The notes: generated by a model not told the origin, from the sequence alone. Shown: positions 18,846-28,657, numbered from the stretch's first letter. The stretch is DNA of 64,000 nucleotides from Endozoicomonas sp. ISHI1 (GCF_024606225.1 NZ_JAGRPU010000030.1:1-64000), one strand, 5' to 3'. Program-made: numbers and translations.

Positions 18846-18923
18846 ATGCCCTCCCTGCTACTACTCAGATGAATGCCGTTAGCTGATTGAACTTCATACG
18901 GGATAATGTCTACTTTACAGCAG

Positions 18924-19286
18924 TCACGGAGAGACAACTAGCGTACCGGCTTTATTTAAGTTAAATGTTGCTTTGCCCAATGCAGAGAAACCTGATGTAA
19001 AAAAGCCCTCTTGTGAGAACGAACGGATCTTGTGATATCGTTTAAGCCCATACGGCGCTCCTAAACTGCGTGAGTTCGCCAGTGCTTTAACGACGTATGA
19101 ACAATTGGGGTGTTGGTCAAGATTGCACCTAAACCTTTCCAGCAGCCGGAACCCGCTGTCGTCTTCCTGCTTGCAGACGACTGATATTGGGGGGAGCATT
19201 TTGTGAAGAACATCGAACTGACCGGGGGGCAGGGTAGTTGCTGCCCGCAGGATGCCCTGAAACTGAACAGGTTGCATGACAAACAC
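18924..19286 (-). pseudogene. Decayed transposase-like ORF (possibly IS1595 type)
   Basis: The minus strand carries a 120-residue open frame overlapped by a second frame. The start, MQPVQFQGILRAATTLPPGQ, and the later NCSYVVKA ... GLKRYHK ... TFN echo the N-terminal zinc-ribbon part of IS1595-type transposases (CPxC ... GLQRYRCxxCxxTFN). Most cysteines and the whole DDE domain are missing. It has no place in the standard rodA-mltB order, which supports insertion followed by decay. An orphan hypothetical gene is the alternative. Confidence 0.4.
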
Positions 19287-19418
19287 TCAACGTTTAGCGA
19301 CTGACTGAATGCCTGTGAGTATAGCTCATGCGAGCAACATTTAACCTAAACGGAGGCTGTCGCCTGCGTAATCATTTGATAGGGAACGAACTTATGAAAA
19401 AGAGGGTTTTCCCTGCAA

Positions 19419-20567
19419 TTACCGACTTTGCCCCAGAAATGTTTTATGAGTCTGTATCGACATCAACAGACCAAACCCTGCCATCAGGGTAACCAGCGAG
19501 GTTCCTCCCCGACTCACCAGAGGCAAAGGCACCCCGACCACAGGTAGCAGGCCGCTCACCATACCAATATTGACAAAGATGTAGACGAAAAACGTCAGGG
19601 TAATACTACCTGCCAGCAGTCTGCCAAACAGAGTCTGAGCCCTGAGTGTTATAAACAGGCCTCGACCGATAATCAGAGCATATAATGCCAGTAGAATCAG
19701 GCATCCCATCAGGCCAAACTCTTCCGCCAATACCGCAATAATAAAGTCAGTATGACTCTCCGGCAGAAAGTCCAGATGCGACTGGGTTCCCAACAACCAG
19801 CCTTTACCATATAGCCCACCCGATCCAATGGCAATTTTTGACTGGATAATATTCCAGCCTGCACCCCAGGGATCACTCTGGGGATTGAGAAAGGTCAGCA
19901 CCCGCTGCTTCTGATAGTTAAGCATGACAAAATGCCAAAAACCCCAGATAGAAGGAACGGCCAGCATAATCGCAGAAAAAATCAGTCGCTTCCTCAACCC
20001 CGCCAGCAGTAATATAAACAGGCCTGAAGCACCAATCAGCAGGGAGGTCCCCAAGTCGGGCTGCCTGGCAATCAGCACGACTGGAATACCAATCAAGATC
20101 ATTACAGCGACAATATTTTTTAAAGAAAGCGGCAGCTGTCGCTTTGAAACATAAGTCGCCACTACAATCGGCATAACCAGCTTGATGATTTCAGAGGGCT
20201 GAAAGCGAATAAAAGGTAATTGAATCCAGCGCTGTGCCCCCTTGGAGTGAATCCCCATGATCAACACAGCGATCAGGAGAGCGACACCGCCAATATATAT
20301 CCACGGTGACAGCCGCATCAGCAGTCGAGGTGAAATCTGGGCAATGATAATCATGCCAACAAACCCAATGAGCATATAGATGGCTTGTCGAATGACAATG
20401 CTCATATCTTGCCCACTGGCACTGTATAAAATAAACAGACCGGCTCCGCAGACAATGACCACAAAACCTATCAGCATAAAGTCGATATGCAAGCGCTCTG
20501 ACCAGTCAGGTGCCTTGTGAAAGCCCTGCCCTTCATCTAGCTGGCGAACAAAATCCTGACCGGTCAT
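19419..20567 (-). CDS. rodA: Rod-shape-determining peptidoglycan glycosyltransferase RodA
   Basis: A SEDS-family polymerase of 382 residues with about ten hydrophobic segments. It makes sidewall glycan from lipid II together with PBP2. Family signatures are FIRFQPSEIIKLVMPI, RQPDLGTSLL, the WGAGWNIIQSKIAIGSGGLYGKG region with PESHTDFI, and VPLPLVSRGGTS near the C-terminus. It overlaps the end of mrdA by four bases, as in most gammaproteobacteria. Confidence 0.96.
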   Translation of the reverse strand: MTGQDFVRQLDEGQGFHKAPDWSERLHIDFMLIGFVVIVCGAGLFILYSASGQDMSIVIRQAIYMLIGFVGMIIIAQISPRLLMRLSPWIYIGGVALLIAVLIMGIHSKGAQRWIQLPFIRFQPSEIIKLVMPIVVATYVSKRQLPLSLKNIVAVMILIGIPVVLIARQPDLGTSLLIGASGLFILLLAGLRKRLIFSAIMLAVPSIWGFWHFVMLNYQKQRVLTFLNPQSDPWGAGWNIIQSKIAIGSGGLYGKGWLLGTQSHLDFLPESHTDFIIAVLAEEFGLMGCLILLALYALIIGRGLFITLRAQTLFGRLLAGSITLTFFVYIFVNIGMVSGLLPVVGVPLPLVSRGGTSLVTLMAGFGLLMSIQTHKTFLGQSR

Positions 20568-22429
20568 TGTGTGGTCCTCTTGTTGTCAGCACTGGTTTTC
20601 TTCTGTTCGGCTCTGGCGAGTCTGGGGAGGAGATAAAAGTCCATCACATCCCTGGCTACGTTGGCTGCACCATTGCTGTTCTCCAATACCACAGCCATCG
20701 CTATCTGGGGATCTTCAATAGGCGCAAAAGCCACGAACAGACTATGATCCCGCTCGAACTCCTTGAGTTTTTCAGCATCATATTCTTCACCCTGAGGAAT
20801 ACTGACCACCTGAGCGGTACCGGTTTTGCCTGCCATTCGATACTTCAAGTCACGGCCAATTCGCCAATAAGCGGTGCCCCGATTGTAACTGACCACTTTC
20901 TCCATGCCACTGATGACCAGATCCCAATAATGGTTATCCAGCTCAATATCGTGCCCCCATTCGGGGCTTTGTAACTCTGGAATGTCTTCCTTCACTAGGC
21001 GAGGTTGTACATGTTTACCCCGGTTGGCAATCAATGTAACCGATTCAGCCAACTGCATGGGAGTCGATAACATGTAGCCCTGACCAATAATGGCAATAAC
21101 GGTTTCTCCGGGATACCAGGGCTGTCCATAAGCGCCCTGCTTCCACTCTGTTGAAGGCAGCAGACCGGTTCTCTCTTCATGAATATCAATACCGCTTTCT
21201 CGCCCCATACCGAACTGACTGAGAAAATCATGGAGACGATCAATCCCCATTTTTTCAGCCATTTTATAGAAAAACGTATCATTGGAGCGCAGGATCGCCT
21301 GACTCAGATTAATCCAGCCATCACCCTTTCGATTCCAGTTACGGAAACGGTGATCACTGCCCGGAAGTTGGAACCAGCCTTTGTCGTAGATTTTTTCATT
21401 CTTATCCACTACGTTATTGGCCAGCAGCCCCAACGCTACCAGTGGCTTGATCGTGGAAGCCGGTGGGTACTCACCCAATGTCGCACGATTATAGAGCGGC
21501 TTTTCAATGTCCGTATTCAGATCATTAAATGTTACGTAATCGATTCCGGTCACAAACAGGTTGGGATCGAACGCCGGATTGCTCACCATAGCCATCACAC
21601 CACCGGTCTTGGGATCAAGCACTACGACAGAACCTCTTCTTCCGTCCATCGCTTTGATAGCGGCATTTTGCAAATCGGTATCAATATACAGCTGAAGATC
21701 TTTTCCGGGTGTCGGGTTGACACGGCTCAGTACCCTGGTCACCCGCCCGCGGGCATTGACTTCAACCTCCTGATAGCCAGGCCTCCCTATAAGTGCAGGC
21801 TCATAAAAACGCTCCAGACCGATCTTGCCGACGGTGTAAGTACCGGTGTAGAGAGCCGGATCAAGATTCTTTAACTCACGTTCGTTGATTCGTCCCACAT
21901 AACCGACGCTGTGGGCGAAGGAGCTACCTTCAGGGTATTCACGAACCAGCTCGGCATTGATCTCAACACCCGGCAGGCGAAACTGGTTTACAGCAATCAG
22001 AGCAACCTGCTTGTCGTTCAGGCGAAACTTGAGGGGGACCGACTCAAAAGGCCTGCTTCGTGTTATCTGCTCGAGGAAACGGCTGCGCTCATTCTCGGTC
22101 ACAGGAATCAACCGGGCAATATCGTCGAGCAGTTGATCAAGATCTTCTACACGTTCCCGAACAATAGCCAGCGTTTGACTGGAGCGGTTAGTCGCCAGCA
22201 AACGGCCGTCGCGATCATAGATAAGCCCACGAACCGGAGGCACGGTCTGCAATAGAACACGGTTTTCTTCGGATTGGGTGGCCAACTCATCGTATTTAAC
22301 CACCTGAAGATAGAAAAGTCTGGAAACCAGCAACATGACCAAAAGGATCATGAACACCAGTGCCAACCAGACTCGAATACTAACAATCCGTTGCTCTGCT
22401 TTGTGGTCCTTTAAGGTATTCACCGGCAT
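20564..22429 (-). CDS. mrdA: Penicillin-binding protein 2 (elongasome transpeptidase)
   Basis: A 621-residue class B PBP that cross-links sidewall peptidoglycan in the elongasome with RodA. One N-terminal membrane segment (VWLALVFMILLVMLLVSRLFYL) is followed by the PBP dimerisation region (RGLIYDRDGRLLATN). The transpeptidase domain has the active-site motif PASTIKP (SxxK), SND (SxN) and AGKTGTAQ (KTG). It starts 12 bases after the rlmH stop, consistent with an operon. Confidence 0.97.
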   Translation of the reverse strand: MPVNTLKDHKAEQRIVSIRVWLALVFMILLVMLLVSRLFYLQVVKYDELATQSEENRVLLQTVPPVRGLIYDRDGRLLATNRSSQTLAIVRERVEDLDQLLDDIARLIPVTENERSRFLEQITRSRPFESVPLKFRLNDKQVALIAVNQFRLPGVEINAELVREYPEGSSFAHSVGYVGRINERELKNLDPALYTGTYTVGKIGLERFYEPALIGRPGYQEVEVNARGRVTRVLSRVNPTPGKDLQLYIDTDLQNAAIKAMDGRRGSVVVLDPKTGGVMAMVSNPAFDPNLFVTGIDYVTFNDLNTDIEKPLYNRATLGEYPPASTIKPLVALGLLANNVVDKNEKIYDKGWFQLPGSDHRFRNWNRKGDGWINLSQAILRSNDTFFYKMAEKMGIDRLHDFLSQFGMGRESGIDIHEERTGLLPSTEWKQGAYGQPWYPGETVIAIIGQGYMLSTPMQLAESVTLIANRGKHVQPRLVKEDIPELQSPEWGHDIELDNHYWDLVISGMEKVVSYNRGTAYWRIGRDLKYRMAGKTGTAQVVSIPQGEEYDAEKLKEFERDHSLFVAFAPIEDPQIAMAVVLENSNGAANVARDVMDFYLLPRLARAEQKKTSADNKRTTQ

Positions 22430-22441
22430 CAGTTTTACTGT

Positions 22442-22909
22442 CTATTTGTGATAAGGGTGATTCTTGAGAATACTCCAGGCACGATAGACCTGTTCAGCAA
22501 CAACCACCCTCACCAGGGGATGAGGTAAAGTCAACGGCGATAAAGACCAACTGAGATCAGCCCGGACCAACACACTGGAATGAAGCCCTTCTGGCCCTCC
22601 GACCATCAGGCTGACATTGCGGCCAGAATGCATCCACTCACCCATATTGTCTGCCAGCTTCTCCGTCGACCAGGGCTTTCCCATGATTTCCATGGCCACT
22701 ATCAGGTCTCCCTGCCCTGCTGCCGCCAGCATTTGCCCGGCTTCTCTTTCCTGCAGGCGGCTGACGTCAGCTCCCTTGCTGCGCCGACACAGCGGAATCT
22801 CAACCAAATCAAGCCTGAGGTCAAAGCCCAGGCGCCGACTGTATTCCCTGTAGCCCTCATCGACCCAGGCTGGCATTTTTGAGCCAACAGAGATTAGGCG
22901 AACACGCAT
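22442..22909 (-). CDS. rlmH: 23S rRNA (pseudouridine-1915-N3)-methyltransferase RlmH
   Basis: A SPOUT-class methyltransferase of 155 residues that modifies helix 69 of 23S rRNA. The knotted C-terminal half shows LMVGGPEGL and SLSPLTLPHPLVRVVVAEQ, with the usual end LKNHPYHK. Its first codon overlaps the last bases of rsfS. Confidence 0.96.
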   Translation of the reverse strand: MRVRLISVGSKMPAWVDEGYREYSRRLGFDLRLDLVEIPLCRRSKGADVSRLQEREAGQMLAAAGQGDLIVAMEIMGKPWSTEKLADNMGEWMHSGRNVSLMVGGPEGLHSSVLVRADLSWSLSPLTLPHPLVRVVVAEQVYRAWSILKNHPYHK

Positions 22910-23259
22910 CAGGACTGCCCGGTAGCCTGCTGTTCCTCGCTGGGCTCCCAGAGACGTTCAAGGTCATAGAACGCACGAGTAGCCGGCATCATGACGTGTA
23001 TCACAACGTCACCCATATCGACCAGGACCCACTCGGATTTTTCCTGACCTTCTGTACCCAGAGGACGGACACCATTTTGCTTGCACTTGTCAATTACATG
23101 GTCTGCTACAGACTTCACATGACGGTTGGAAGTACCGCTGGCGATAATCATGTAATCAGTTACGCTGGTCAGTTCAGAAACGTCGAGACAGTTAATGTCG
23201 TTGCCTTTCATCTCTTCAATAGCATCAATGACCAGTTGTTTCAGTTGTTCAGATTGCAT
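22909..23259 (-). CDS. rsfS: Ribosomal silencing factor RsfS
   Basis: A 116-residue protein that binds L14 of the large subunit and blocks subunit joining under poor nutrition. Signature segments are [22 protein letters not shown], broken here as [20 protein letters not shown], and [21 protein letters not shown]. In many relatives nadD precedes it; here proA is the next gene upstream, across a terminator. Confidence 0.95.
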   Translation of the reverse strand: MQSEQLKQLVIDAIEEMKGNDINCLDVSELTSVTDYMIIASGTSNRHVKSVADHVIDKCKQNGVRPLGTEGQEKSEWVLVDMGDVVIHVMMPATRAFYDLERLWEPSEEQQATGQS

Positions 23260-23286
23260 ATATCTCTTTAGAACTCAATAAAAATC

Positions 23287-23318
23287 AAAAGCCTGAACAT
23301 GAATTGTACAGGCTTTTT
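23287..23318 (-). terminator. Bidirectional terminator between proA and rsfS
   Basis: A nine-base stem (AAAAGCCTG with CAGGCTTTT) around a 13-base loop, followed on the minus strand by GATTTTT and on the plus strand by six T. It sits 128 bases after the proA stop and 28 bases before the rsfS start, so rsfS would need its own promoter or read-through. Confidence 0.65.
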
Positions 23319-23445
23319 TCATAGTTGTTTGCTGATTAAGTACCTAAGTACATAACCAGTGACCACTGTGTGCGATCATTAACTGCCACTGTGATTGATG
23401 GCAATTTTTTTGAATAAACGCAAAAACCCTTACTTTGAGAGGCTG

Positions 23446-24708
23446 TCAATTCCGGATATGACCGTCGCCCAATACTACATATTTTCGGGATGTCAGCCCC
23501 TCCAGCCCAACAGGGCCACGGGCATGAATCTTGTCCGTAGAAATACCAATCTCAGCTCCCAGGCCATACTCAAAACCGTCTGCAAACCGGGTAGAGGCAT
23601 TGATCATGACGGAGCTAGAATCCACTTCTCTGAGGAAGTCACGGCCCCGAGTATAACTCTCGGTGATCATCGAGTCGGTATGATGAGAGCCGTAACGATT
23701 AATATGCTCAATAGCTTCACTCATATTACCGACCAGTTTAATGGACAGCACCGGTGCCAGATATTCTGTCTGCCAATCCTCTTCGGTGGCAGCCAAAACA
23801 CCCGGAATAATATCACAGACCTCCGGGCAGCCTCTGAGTTCAACCCCCAATATCTGGTAGCGCTGAGCGAGTTCCGGCAGCAAGTCAGCAGCGACGGCTC
23901 TGTTGATCAGCAAGGTCTCCATAGCATTGCATACACCGTAACGGTGCGTTTTGGCATTCACGGCAATGGCCAGAGCTTTCTCCCGATCAGCCAGATCATC
24001 AATATAGACATGACAAATGCCATCCAGATGTTTGATAACAGGAACTCTGGCATCACAACTGATGCGTTCGATCAGGCTTTTGCCACCCCTTGGAATGATG
24101 ACATCAACATACTCAGGCATACTGATCAGAGTCCCGACGGCTTCACGGTCAGTCGTTTCCACCACCTGAACTGCTGCTTCCGGCAAGCCAGCCGACACCA
24201 GGCCCTTGCGGATGCATTGAGCGATCGCCTTGTTAGAAGCAATCGACTCACTGCCTCCACGCAGAATCACAGCATTACCCGATTTCAGACAGAGACCGGC
24301 GGCCTCAATGGTTACATTGGGTCGAGACTCATAGACAATGCCAATAACTCCCAGCGGAACACGCATTTTACCCACCTGAATGCCACTGGGAACATACTTG
24401 AGGTCGTCAATGGTACCCACCGGATCAGGCAATGAAGCCACCTGACTCAAATTCTCGATCATGGTATCAATACGGGCATCCGTCAGTTCCAGTCGATCCA
24501 GCAACGCTGAATCCAGCCCTCGGTCGAGACCGTTTTGCAGATCAATAGCGTTAGCTTCACGCAGCAACGTCCGAGTCGCTTCCAGCTCATTAGCAATCGC
24601 CAGCAGAGCCTTGTTTTTCAGACCTGTATTCGCTCTAGCCACCTCTGCACTGGCTTCCCGGGCTTTTTTGCCCAGTTCATGCATATACTCTGTTACCTGT
24701 TCAGTCAC
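23446..24708 (-). CDS. proA: Gamma-glutamyl phosphate reductase
   Basis: Second enzyme of proline synthesis, reducing gamma-glutamyl phosphate to the semialdehyde with NADPH. The 420-residue protein has the aldehyde-dehydrogenase-like fold with [40 protein letters not shown] and the cysteine motif [11 protein letters not shown]. It is transcribed towards rsfS. Confidence 0.97.
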   Translation of the reverse strand: MTEQVTEYMHELGKKAREASAEVARANTGLKNKALLAIANELEATRTLLREANAIDLQNGLDRGLDSALLDRLELTDARIDTMIENLSQVASLPDPVGTIDDLKYVPSGIQVGKMRVPLGVIGIVYESRPNVTIEAAGLCLKSGNAVILRGGSESIASNKAIAQCIRKGLVSAGLPEAAVQVVETTDREAVGTLISMPEYVDVIIPRGGKSLIERISCDARVPVIKHLDGICHVYIDDLADREKALAIAVNAKTHRYGVCNAMETLLINRAVAADLLPELAQRYQILGVELRGCPEVCDIIPGVLAATEEDWQTEYLAPVLSIKLVGNMSEAIEHINRYGSHHTDSMITESYTRGRDFLREVDSSSVMINASTRFADGFEYGLGAEIGISTDKIHARGPVGLEGLTSRKYVVLGDGHIRN

Positions 24709-25100
24709 TGCGTGCTCCTTGTAGACCCGTCATAAACTCAGAATATTTCTCAGGGCGGTCACAACATTGCCGGACCAGACTTTCCGATTTTGCCCCCATA
24801 AAAACAGCGGTTAACTGAATACAGCCGTTTTTCCTCAGTTGGGCATTATAACCTGCCGACGGTTATACAGGAATGATGGCATGCCTGCATAGTGCCACTG
24901 AACAGCAAAATTTCTGAACCTTTCCCGTTTCGCCTCAGCGCGTCGCCCCGTAGCACTGCCTTCGCTACTGGCTGCGATCGAAGCGGCTTTGATGCTGAAT
25001 GCAAAGTGACCCGAAGCCTTCGGATGTCGAAAGAGCAGAATTGTGAGGTTCTCCCGATTAATGGTCACAGCGCAAATATCTGCTATTTTGTTGGTTTCAG
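24709..25100. other. Spacer upstream of proA without a convincing gene
   Basis: Open frames exist on both strands here but neither has a credible ribosome site or recognisable domain. The stretch 24885-25030 has a different feel (GC-rich, codon-like on the minus strand: KASGHFAFSIKAAS, then GRRAEAKRERF), so it may be a relic of a mobile sequence. Confidence 0.3.
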
Positions 25101-25111
25101 ACCGAGGGAGC

Positions 25112-25485
25112 ATGAAAATATCAAAGCTATTTTTTTATTATTTACATTATTCATACAGCCTGCTTTATCAGATACGGTTTTATGTGAACTGAGAATCTTT
25201 CATCAAGTGAAGGAGAAGCAATATACCCTTCGATATGTTCAGAAAGAAAGAGGCAAATATCCGTGGATCCGGTCACGCCCCGATGGCAGTTACTGTTGCA
25301 GACCGTCGTATGTTTCCCCCTTGATCGGCGGTTATATTTATTTATGCTTCAAAGATGACTGCAGTTATTATGAAGTTCTCTCATACAGTTGCCCCATCGA
25401 GGGTTCATATTATCCTCTTACTCACCCGTCATTTGGTTGTCGTTTAAGTGATGGAGCGGGAAGCGTCAGGCAATCGGCATTGTGA
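25112..25485 (+). pseudogene. Small secreted cysteine-containing protein, apparent frameshift in a T7 tract
   Basis: The ATG at 25112 follows GAGGGAG, a good ribosome site, and encodes MKISKLFF before a run of seven T (25130-25136). Read straight on, the frame stops soon after. With one extra T it continues as LLFTLFIQPALS, completing an ideal signal peptide, then a mature part of about 100 residues with many Tyr and Cys (KYPWIRSRPDGSYCCRPSY, LCFKDDCSYYEVLSYSC) to the stop at 25483. So this is a real gene with a one-base loss, a sequencing error, or slippage-controlled expression. The family is unknown. It overlaps the 3' end of the convergent kinase gene by 20 bases. Confidence 0.5.
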
Positions 25486-27076
25486 ACTCAAAAATAGTGC
25501 CTCCCTCAGGGTGACGACTGAACGTCAGTCGACCACCATGAGAATGAATAATAGAGTGGCAAACTGTCAGACCAATCCCCATACCATCTGACTTGGTGGT
25601 ATAGAAAGGCGTAAACAGTTTTTCTTCAGCATCGTCAGCCAACCCATACCCCCGGTCTATCACAGATACCTTGACGAACTGATCATCAACCTGCCCTGCC
25701 TTAACCCAGATCCCCATGTCCCGGGTGTCCTGATCTCTCATGGCCTCCATACCATTGCGAATCAGGTTCAAAGCCACCTGCTGAATCTGCACCGGATCCA
25801 CTTTCACTTCCGGCAGGTTTTGCGCTACTTCAGTATGAATCTCCATACTGTTATTTCGAGCATCCACTTCAGCCAGTTTAACGGTATCACTAATCAGCTT
25901 GATCGGATCGACACAACCCAGAACATGATCAGGTTTCTTAACAAATGAGCGAATCCTGGCAATGATCTCACCAGCACGACGAGCCTGGATATTAATCTTG
26001 TCCATGGCTTCATAGAGCGAGTCGTAAACATCGTCGTCTTTATGTTCAAGCCTGACCATCATGCGCTTGGCCACCTGTGCATAGTTGGAAATGGCAGTCA
26101 GGGGCTGGTTCACTTCATGGGCAAAGCCTGCGGCCATTTCCCCCATAATACTCAGACGGGAAACATGGGTCAGTTTTTCCTTCTGGGTTTCCAGTTCGTC
26201 GAGAGCCTTTTGCAATGCTGCCTGCCCACGTTTTTTACTACTGATGTCAGTAAAGACGACTACGGCACCATTGGGTTGACCGTCCTCCATAATCGGAGTG
26301 CATGAATAACTGACCGGGAATGAGGAACCTTCTTTGTGCCAGAAGAGTGCATCATCCACTCTTATACTGACTCCTTTGTTCAGTGCCTCCTGAATGGGAG
26401 CCAGGTGCTGACTGCGTGCTTCATCTCCCGCCTCACCCAGCATCAGTTCAATCAGACCACGGTGGATGAGGGTGTCCATTGGCCAGCCCGTCATAATGGA
26501 GGCTGCTGCATTGGCAAAGGTAATCTGCCCCCGGCTATCCAGCCCGAAGATGCCTTCGTTCATGCTTTCCAGAATACGGGCCTTGTCAGCCTCTAGCTGA
26601 CGATTGCGGGCAGAAAGCGCCTGCTCCAGTCGATGTATTTTGAGCTGGGTTTCTACCCGGGCAATGACTTCTTCGGCCTGAAAAGGCTTGGAGATAAAGT
26701 CAACGGCACCGGTTTCCAGACCACGAACCTTATCTTTGGTGTCATCAAGGGCTGATAGAAAAATCACGGTAATGTCGCTGGTAGCCGGATCTTCTTTCAG
26801 TTGACGGCACACTTCATAGCCGTCCATACCAGGCATCATGATATCCAGTAAAACCAGCGCTGGCCTGGCCTTGTGAGCAATCCTCAGGGCGCTTTCACCG
26901 TTTTTCGCAATAAGAAGCTTGTACCCCCTTCCACTGAGGGTCTGCAGCAGCACCTGCAAATTAGTGGGATTATCATCCACCAGAAGAATGCGCTCTACAT
27001 CATCAACCGTTTCCGGAAGCGTGTCTGCCACGTACATAGTGTTCGCCAATTCGTTAATCACAGCTGGAAAAAGCAT
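25466..27076 (-). CDS. Receiver-PAS-histidine kinase hybrid
   Basis: A soluble 536-residue signalling protein. Residues about 25-150 are a receiver domain (ILLVDDNPTN, phosphorylation aspartate in LLDIMMPGMDG, FISKPFQ). A PAS domain with following PAC segment spans about 165-290. Then comes a HisKA phosphoacceptor helix with HEVNQPLTAISNYAQ and a HATPase_c domain with LIRNGMEAM, DRGYGL and GMGIGLTVCHSIIHSHGG. An N-terminal receiver on a cytosolic kinase suggests it takes phosphate or contacts from another kinase. No cognate output regulator lies nearby. A later start at the MYVADTLPE methionine is possible. Confidence 0.88.
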   Translation of the reverse strand: MLFPAVINELANTMYVADTLPETVDDVERILLVDDNPTNLQVLLQTLSGRGYKLLIAKNGESALRIAHKARPALVLLDIMMPGMDGYEVCRQLKEDPATSDITVIFLSALDDTKDKVRGLETGAVDFISKPFQAEEVIARVETQLKIHRLEQALSARNRQLEADKARILESMNEGIFGLDSRGQITFANAAASIMTGWPMDTLIHRGLIELMLGEAGDEARSQHLAPIQEALNKGVSIRVDDALFWHKEGSSFPVSYSCTPIMEDGQPNGAVVVFTDISSKKRGQAALQKALDELETQKEKLTHVSRLSIMGEMAAGFAHEVNQPLTAISNYAQVAKRMMVRLEHKDDDVYDSLYEAMDKINIQARRAGEIIARIRSFVKKPDHVLGCVDPIKLISDTVKLAEVDARNNSMEIHTEVAQNLPEVKVDPVQIQQVALNLIRNGMEAMRDQDTRDMGIWVKAGQVDDQFVKVSVIDRGYGLADDAEEKLFTPFYTTKSDGMGIGLTVCHSIIHSHGGRLTFSRHPEGGTIFEFTMPIA

Positions 27077-27234
27077 AGTCGAAGAAGCGAGCCATTCTGC
27101 CAGAATTTACCCCGCAGGGCATGGTGTCTTTACATATTTCGCGACGTGTTTTTACGACACTCAACTAGGAGCCGAAACCTATTCATGCTTCAATAGTCTC
27201 TTAATCATTAAGCCCGTGATATTGGAATGCAAGT

Positions 27235-28125
27235 ATGAAAGTACTGGTCATCGGTCAAACCGGCCAAGTCGGCCATGAAGTCTGCAAGACCCTGACAGAT
27301 AAGGGTATTTCCTGGTACGCACCGGACAGAGTGGAGCTGGATTTGTCCAAACCCGGGCAGATTCAGACCTGTTTCAGCCGCTACCAGCCAGACCTGGTCA
27401 TTAATGCTGCTGCCTATAACAATCCAGTCAAGGCTGAGAATGAGCCTTCCCGCTGTTTCAGTATCAATCGGGATGCGGTCGCAGAATTGGCCGACTGCTG
27501 CCAGCGTCAGGGCATTATTCTTTTTCAGCTCTCAAGCTACAGGGTATTTGACGGTACCAAGCAAGAACCTTACAACGAAAAAGACCCCACCAACCCGACC
27601 GGTGTTCTTGGTAACAGCAGACTTCAGGCAGAGCAGCAAATCCGTGAACGGTGCGAGCGACATATTATTCTGCGCCTGTCGTGGATCATTAGTGAGCGTC
27701 GTCCCAACATTCTCAGAAGACTGGCAGAACAGATGCTGGCTAACAGGGAAGTGTATGTGACTCCGGATCAGCTCGGTTGCCCGACACCCGCCGACGATGC
27801 AGCCCGGACCATTGTCGCCATCGTTCAACAACTCGATTGTGGTGCCCGGACCTGGGGAACTTACCACTACTCCACCACTGAATCCGTTTCTGAAAGCAAC
27901 TTTGCTGAAATTCTTATTGCTGAAGCGTCCCAGCACCGCAATCTGAAAGTCCGTAAGCTGATCATGGCCAATATCGAATCCAGAGAAGGTATCAAACCAC
28001 CCGCCAATGGCACTCTATCCTCCAATAAGGTGCTGAACACTTTTGGCATTCATGCCCGTCCATGGAGAAGTGCCGTGGCCCGTATTGTCCGGGAAGTGTG
28101 CGACCTGACATCTTCTTCACCGTAA
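27235..28125 (+). CDS. RmlD-like NAD(P)-binding protein with altered active site
   Basis: A 296-residue extended short-chain dehydrogenase resembling dTDP-4-dehydrorhamnose reductase: nucleotide motif GQTGQVG at residues 7-13, VINAAAYNNPVKAE, and VFDGTKQEPYNEKD. The catalytic YxxxK of RmlD (usually YGxSK) is here LGNSR at 125-129, so both Tyr and Lys are replaced. The protein is therefore probably not a normal reductase. No other rhamnose genes are nearby. A decayed copy of its last 80 codons lies at 31701, and a shorter scrap at 34806. Confidence 0.75.
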   Translation: MKVLVIGQTGQVGHEVCKTLTDKGISWYAPDRVELDLSKPGQIQTCFSRYQPDLVINAAAYNNPVKAENEPSRCFSINRDAVAELADCCQRQGIILFQLSSYRVFDGTKQEPYNEKDPTNPTGVLGNSRLQAEQQIRERCERHIILRLSWIISERRPNILRRLAEQMLANREVYVTPDQLGCPTPADDAARTIVAIVQQLDCGARTWGTYHYSTTESVSESNFAEILIAEASQHRNLKVRKLIMANIESREGIKPPANGTLSSNKVLNTFGIHARPWRSAVARIVREVCDLTSSSP

Positions 28126-28159
28126 AGCCGAAAGAGGGTGTTAGTCAATTCTGTACAAA

Positions 28160-28657
28160 TCAGTCATTGTCAACCTCCGGTAGCCATCCTCTTTGCATGA
28201 CCTGCTCATAGCTCCAGGGGCATTGCTCTGGAAAGCTGTTTTTGTTCAGCCGCTTGGCTTTGATACTGATATATTCATTTAATTCGTCAATGGCCCGCCG
28301 TTTAGCCTTCGGGTAAGCTTTTTCAAGTGATTCCTCAAAATGGCTGCTCAATGAGGGATTTTCTTCGACATGTATCTCGATCTCTCCTCTCGGGTTGTTA
28401 ATACTGGGCATCCAAGTGTAAAGAACTTTGTCTTTCACCCAAGGGTCTTTCAGTACTCGATTTTGGTAATCGTACTTCAGCAAGTGAACCAACAATATAA
28501 CCAAGTGAGAGACTAACTCACGTATATGGTCTTTAATACCCAACTCTAGTTCCCCCAACAAATTCTCTATGTCGAGCTGGTCAAACTGCCGCTGAGCCAG
28601 CAAATCCCGCTGCTGGCGTAGCCACTTGTGGTAGTCAGTGTCATACAAACTCTTCAT
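28160..28657 (-). CDS. DUF29 family protein
   Basis: A 165-residue DUF29 protein: YDTDYHKWLRQQRDLLAQR, QLDIENLLGELE, then LVSHLVILLVHLLKYDYQ, and the end SFPEQCPWSYEQVMQRGWLPEVDND. The same ending is seen in the other DUF29 protein (PPQCPWTYEQIMTEDWLPEADND), so the two are paralogues. The ATG follows AGGAGGAATT and overlaps the stop of a small upstream ORF (ATGA), so the two look translationally coupled. The gene is present between the RmlD-like gene and secreted paralogue 1 but absent at the equivalent place in the second unit. Confidence 0.8.
   Translation of the reverse strand: MKSLYDTDYHKWLRQQRDLLAQRQFDQLDIENLLGELELGIKDHIRELVSHLVILLVHLLKYDYQNRVLKDPWVKDKVLYTWMPSINNPRGEIEIHVEENPSLSSHFEESLEKAYPKAKRRAIDELNEYISIKAKRLNKNSFPEQCPWSYEQVMQRGWLPEVDND

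Noticed and set aside
19394-19414. Possible terminator after rodA (AGGGTTTTCCCT)
   Set aside because: Only a four-base stem; too weak to call.
23395-24435. Plus-strand open frame opposite proA
   Set aside because: Shadow of proA, which is complete and conserved.
24835-25113. Minus-strand frame upstream of proA
   Set aside because: No credible ribosome site or family; it overlaps the start of the better supported small secreted gene.
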